Part shown: positions 59,450-64,000 of the stretch, piece after piece
How the letters are laid out: each line of letters begins with the position of its first letter
Numbering within the stretch: the stretch's first letter is position 1
DNA from: Heterocephalus glaber
Lineage: Eukaryota > Chordata > Mammalia > Rodentia > Bathyergidae
Assembly (NCBI RefSeq): GCF_000247695.1
Contig: NW_004624804.1
Span: forward strand, 9,227,166-9,291,165
Length of the DNA stretch: 64,000 nt
Direction: 5' to 3'
Translations under genes and position numbers: made by a program
The notes under the pieces: generated by a model
Seen by the model: the letters and a program-made list of their open reading frames with translations, nothing else
What the model was told of the DNA's origin: nothing
The model's database searches: none

Positions 59450-61276
59450 TCCTCTCGGTCATGTTTATTTGAGAGTCGTGAGAGCTCCGTTAGCACTTGC
59501 TGTGGGAAGCCTGTCTCCAACTCCTCCAGGTCTCTGGGGAAGGAAGAGCACAGTCTGGGAAAACAGGGTGGAAAGAGAACATACTCTTCGTTGTGTCAAA
59601 CACAGGTCACAAGATGGAAGCTACAGCACAGCAGGCCAGGAAGGCAGGGTTCTCGTGGCAGGGAAGCTCCAGCCCTGCCGCGGGGCCCCCAGGGGCTTCA
59701 TGGAGCAAGTTCAGTCTGTTGGGGCCATGGCAGCGCTGTTCCTCAAGGGTGGCTGTGGTGCTGTTCCACAGGGTTTGTGGACCTGAGCAGGGCCCCACGG
59801 CTGTGAACGCTGCTCATGTGCTCCCTTGGTCTCTTCTGACCTTTCTAAGAGCTTGCCCTGAGCAGTCTCGTCCACTCACACCCAGTGGGTCAGCCCACAG
59901 CGCTTACCAAGGCCTCAGTATGTCAAGGCCAGGCTTACTGGGCAGTACCAGTGTTGGGCAAGGTCACTACCCTCACTGCCCTTAAAGGCATCGAGGCAGG
60001 AAGACTGCAAGTGCACACAAAGCTTGGGGAGGACAGAATGCAGGCTGCATGCCCTGTGTAGCCTGTTGTGCCAGGCCCTACCCGTACACCCCTAGCAGGC
60101 AGGGTCCCCATGAGCCCCATGCAGCTGGTGCTAAGTTCCTGTGTAGACCCACAGGCCCTGCCTGCCACCTGCCCTGGTCTCTGCTGTCCCTGGACACTTC
60201 ACAAACATGCTCAGGATCACATCACTGTCAGTCCCCGACCTGGCCATTCCCAGTGTGCCCAGGATCCATCTTCCTGCGCCATCTCAGTGCCATTACTTGA
60301 CCCTCACAGAACAAAGCCAAGAGTAAGGGCCAGGCCCTGCTGCAAGGCCAGAGGGCTGGAGCCACTGGAACTCAGCAAGGCATTCAAAGCCCAGAGAACT
60401 CCACTCCCACAGGCTAAGCGACCTGCTCAAGCAGCTGAGGGGTGAGGCAGGAGCAGATGCCTCCGAAGGACACATCTCAAGCCACATACCCTGTGCCGTG
60501 GCAGCCAGTTCCCCATGGGGAGGCACCAGGGTCCTCTCCTGGGCACACACTGGTGCTCCTCTAAGCTTCCAGGCAGACAGTGCACAGCCGAAGGGCCCTG
60601 ACCACAATGTATCTGAGCATTGCAGTGTGTTCGCGGGGACCCAGACTCCCTCGTGCTTCTCACTTTGCCTCATTTAAATATGAGCTAGTCCTCGTATCCT
60701 TGGAGCAGAAGAGCCTGGGTGGTGTCGCGAGGAAAGACAAAGTGGGAAAGATAAACAGCGAGGAGCAAAAAGAGAATGACAACCGAAGAGATAAGCAGGG
60801 AGTCCTCGGGGTACACAGGGCACAGTTCCCGCGGAGAAAGCACGGGTAGGACACAGACTGCAAGGCTGGAGGGCCTCCGATTCCATCCTCCTGCGGGTCT
60901 CTCCAGGCAGTCATGCTGAAGCAACTCTCAGCAAACTCTAGTGAACAACTCAGCGCGAAGACATTCGGAGGAATCTCCTTTCCCAGGTAAGTGGTACTCG
61001 AAGGCAAGACGGTGGTCTCTGGTCCAAGCAGGTATGGATTCTCTGGAAGTGCCCGCAACACGATGGTATAAAGTACAACTAATCTTTTTCTAGTAAAAAG
61101 CCGGCAAGGTCAGACCACGAGTCTAATTAAGTCAAGAGATGCTCCAGGGTACAAGGAAGCCAGTAGTGTCAAATGGGGTGACACCTGTGGTGGCAGCCCC
61201 TGACTCTCAGGCTGGCTGCTCCGTCCCCTTTCTGATATAGCCACGCTGTCCACTGCCACATGCTCAGACGCTGGGC
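59450..61276 (-). other. VPS39: Probable VPS39 3' UTR with poly(A) signal
   Basis: The stretch after the VPS39 stop has no gene-like reading frame. It ends at minus-strand AATAAA (59464-59469), giving a 3' UTR of about 1.8 kb. It is largely free of SINEs, unlike the DNA on either side, which suits transcribed and constrained sequence. The exact end is inferred from the signal only. Confidence 0.6.
59464..59469 (-). terminator. VPS39: VPS39 candidate poly(A) signal
   Basis: AATAAA on the minus strand at the end of a 1.8-kb non-coding, repeat-poor stretch after the VPS39 stop codon. It lies about 2.2 kb upstream of the PLA2G4F start. Confidence 0.55.
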
Positions 61277-63297
61277 TCAGGTGTCAGCTGCGTTTACCTC
61301 TTTGGAACAGAAGTAGTGCACAACCACTCCATTGGGGTATCTTGCAAATGCACTGTGGGGAGGGAAAAGACTCAGGAGTGAGGGTGGGTTTGGCAGATTC
61401 CTCCCCCAGAGACTGTGAAGGCTTTGCACCTGGGAACCACCCAGAAGCAGGCCACCCTGAGCCCAAGGGACAGCTGCCCCAAGGGCTGTAGGCTCCCAGC
61501 CACCATCTCTGTGAGGAACTGAATAGAGGACAAGCTGCACAAAGTTCAAGTGTGGGGGGATACTCCCCCGCCCCTCCCCAGTACTAGGCGATTGAACCCA
61601 GGGGTTCCCTACCACTAAGCTATATTCCCAGGCTTTTTTTAAAAAATGTTTTTAATTTTTAAAATTATTTTTAAAATTTTGAGATAGGGTCTAACCACAC
61701 AGCCCAGGTAGGACTTGAGCTTACTCTGAGTGTTGAGGGGGGATATTTCTTATTAAATATCCAGTGCAGACTGGGGTGGAGCCCAGTGGTAGAGTACCTG
61801 CCTAGCATGCATGAGGCTCACATTTCATCCCCAATACCACACACACACACAAAAGCAGCACAAAGCAAAGCGGGTAGTCCCTAGCTCAGTCCTGGCTCAC
61901 TGGAGGCTAATAATGCTCAAGACCACAGCTTCAGACTAATTCTAACAAAGGACAGCAAGTAGGGTCTTTCAAAAGGAAAGTATTCTAGCCATTCAAAAAA
62001 GGACAAATTGCTCCTTTAAGGAGAGAGGGTTGACTATGGAACAGGCTTTAGCACAGTATGGCGCTGGCTCGGGAGCTCACTCCAGTTAGGAGACAGCAAG
62101 CAGACTGAAAGATTCCTTATGTTCCTTCAGAGACTCACCCTTAAAAAATAAGGACGTTTTGCCCACATGAGTCTCTCACACACAACAGCTACATCATTAT
62201 TTCTAGCTGTCAAAAGGAAAGATCTCTTGGTGCAATAATTTTGGGGGGGGGGTACTGGGGATCGAACTTGGGTCCTTGCGCTTGCGCAGCAGGCAGCGAA
62301 ACCACTAAGTTAAATCCCTGGACCTTGGTGAAAGAATTTAAGAGCCCCACAGCATACATGCCATGTGTTAAATTCTCAAGCCCACTATGGGCAGACAGCA
62401 TGGCCCACCCTCTCGAGGCTCAAGAAGCAGAGGCAGCAGGACAGCTAGCAGCTGTGTCTTCCTCCTGGTTCCCCTAAGTGTGCCCATCATGCCCCGAAGC
62501 TGTGGCCCGGGCGGAGTGCCTCACCTGTTCCCAATCTTCTTCTTGCACACCATGCACACCTTCTCCTCTGTGATGATGCACTTCACTTGCTGGTGCAGAA
62601 TCCGCTCTTCCTGTACCTGGAAGAGAGTTTGGGGAGAAGTTCCATGCCTATGTATACAACGGAAGGCAGAGGTCAGGGTCACTTCCTCCCTCAGGGTGTT
62701 CTCCTCGCCGGAACACGTTCAGTTAAATGTCAAGTTGGCTGCTGAACCAGCCTGCGCTACACTGCCTACATACGTAAAGCTCTGCATTGCTGGGGACGGA
62801 CCATGTGGAAACTGTCACACTAGGAAACAAATCTGCCCTCGAGTCTGGAAGGCCCATACCCTCAGGAACTCAGCATGGAGGAGGTTCTTGAGCACTTGAT
62901 TGAAGCGTTTTTTTTGTGCATTTTCTTCTAACACCTTTTCCAGAAAGATGCGGATGTCATTAACCTGAGTGTTTGCTGGCAGAAGGTTGATAGCCTGGGG
63001 AGAGGAGCAGAAGTGGGAATGGGGTGAGGCAGAACAGCAGTGAGACTCAGAAGACTCAGAGCCCAAGAGCTCTCAGGCCCCGGTCCCCCTCCCAACTCCC
63101 CTTCCTTCTCACCCAGGGTCCCACAGCCCTGAGGACCGCTGTCTGACCTTGGTGGTGTCCAGCTTGCTATGGTGCAGCTCAAGGACCTGCAGGGCGGCCT
63201 GGAGGTTGGCTTGTGGTTCCAGCAACTCCAACTTCATTGGCCCGAGACAGTGAATACTGGGGGGTGACAGGTACATCCGAAGCAGGGACAGATACAC
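61277..63297 (-). CDS. VPS39: VPS39, C-terminal 150 codons (partial at window edge)
   Basis: VPS39 is a subunit of the HOPS tether, which drives late endosome, autophagosome and lysosome fusion. Four coding exons are visible: 63297-63148 (50 codons, VYLSLLRMYLSPPSIHCLGP onward), 62994-62860 (45 codons, AINLLPANTQVND onward), 62616-62525 and 61352-61277 (stop TGA 61279-61277). Phases fit exactly. The C-terminal segment carries CMVCKKK and VHYFC, the Cys/His pattern of the zinc-finger-like VPS39 C-terminal domain, and ends KEVNAADT (human, as I recall, ends KEVNPADT). The first visible donor, after LDTTK, is GTCAGA, which is weak. Upstream exons lie beyond 64000. Confidence 0.96.
61575..61712 (-). 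mobile_element. B4-like SINE, degraded
   Basis: ATTGAACCCAGGGGTTCCCT and AGCTATATTCCCAGGC (tRNA-like) with GAGATAGGGTCTAACCACAC (B1-like). VPS39 last intron. Confidence 0.65.
61765..61850 (+). mobile_element. tRNA-derived SINE, older copy
   Basis: GGTGGAGCCCAGTGGTAGAG to CATTTCATCCCCAATACCAC with a short CA tail. Confidence 0.75.
62243..62324 (-). mobile_element. tRNA-derived (ID-like) SINE
   Basis: GGTACTGGGGATCGAACTTG to AAGTTAAATCCCTGGACC. The tail position is G-rich rather than T-rich. VPS39 last intron. Confidence 0.88.
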
Positions 63298-63600
63298 CTG
63301 TCTCATACAGATATAAGTCACGTGTATCAGGGGACGGTGACCCTGCCAGGCTGAACACGCCTGAAGGTTAGGGGAGTTGGTCTACAGCAACAGTGCATGG
63401 GAAATGTTCAAAACTCATCATTTCCACCTTCTAAAATTTTAATAATTCAAACAGCCAAGTGAGGGTGTCAAAGACTTTTCCCCTGAGGAAATGCCTCATA
63501 TTTCTCTAACTTTACACTATTTGTAAAATGCTAACATTGCAAAATAACTGAAAAAGATTGCTCATTCTCTTTGGCTTTAAAAGCTGAGACCCTGGTAACC

Positions 63601-64000
63601 TTTTTTTTTTCCCATTAACTTTATTGGTACATTTTAGGTATAAAATACAGTTACATTCATCACTGGGATCTTGTACCATTACCTGAGTCTCTTGGTTCTT
63701 ATTTTTTTCCCCTTCCCTTGCCCTTCCTCCACCCCCTCCACCCTTCCCTATTTGCAAAGACCTTGTTTCCATTTTTTCCTTTTTGCATATTTTTTCTTTT
63801 CTGTTTTTTCCTTTCCCCTGCCCCCCCACTTCCCCTGCTCCTTTAGACCTTTCTTCCTATTACACAATATCAATTATACAGTTTTTAAATTACAATATCA
63901 ATATCTAGGAGACATTACCCAGATTTTACAGAATTTAAAAGGATACAGAAAGCATATTACAAAATCTTTTTTGAAATAAATTTGACAACTTCTAAGAAGT
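63601..64000 (-). mobile_element. L1 3' end with polypurine tract
   Basis: On the minus strand: purine-rich tract, CAGGTAATGGTACAAGATCC, ACCAATAAAGTTAATGGG and an A10 tail. The longest of the three copies; it runs to the window edge inside a VPS39 intron. Confidence 0.7.

Overview
This is nuclear DNA from a mammal, very probably a rodent. Genes are split by GT-AG introns. The interspersed repeats are B1-type 7SL SINEs, B4-like B1/tRNA composites, and a young tRNA-derived (ID-like) SINE with clean target-site duplications, alongside MIR, L1 and MaLR-type LTRs. I saw no B2 element, so mouse or rat is unlikely. I could not settle the species.

Three protein genes lie head to tail on the minus strand, in the order known from human 15q15. 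From right to left they are the 3' end of VPS39 (last four exons, 61277-63297, running off the window), a complete PLA2G4F (20 coding exons, 57234 down to 44509, 851 codons plus stop), and PLA2G4D (19 coding exons, 25257 down to 11242, 802 codons plus stop; the short first coding exon is not securely placed). PLA2G4D and PLA2G4F are cytosolic phospholipases A2 (cPLA2-delta and cPLA2-zeta) with a C2 domain and a Ser/Asp-dyad lipase domain. Their exons match one for one, and 12 of the 19 comparable exons are identical in length, which is direct evidence of tandem duplication. VPS39 is an unrelated endolysosomal tethering subunit that happens to be adjacent.

Region by region. 1-2.3 kb is AT-rich and carries a minus-strand MZT1 retropseudogene with a B1 inserted behind its coding part. 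2.3-11 kb is gene-free and repeat-rich (MaLR LTR, L1 fragments, B4, tRNA SINEs). 11.0-25.3 kb is PLA2G4D. 25.3-44.1 kb is the spacer between the two phospholipase genes; it holds LTR-like sequence, MIRs, many SINEs, and a plus-strand RARS2 retropseudogene (37.3-38.97 kb) that lacks the segment with the HIGH signature. 44.1-57.2 kb is PLA2G4F. 57.2-59.4 kb is its upstream flank with a MaLR LTR. 59.45-64 kb is the VPS39 3' UTR and last exons, followed by an L1 3' end in its intron.

I saw no sign of an undescribed molecular system. The points most worth checking are the exon-for-exon phospholipase duplication, the unplaced PLA2G4D first exon, the two retrocopies, an LTR-like element with a TATA box between the phospholipase genes, and a few weak splice donors. 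Exon boundaries were set by splice consensus, reading-frame phase and my recollection of the human proteins. No alignment was run.
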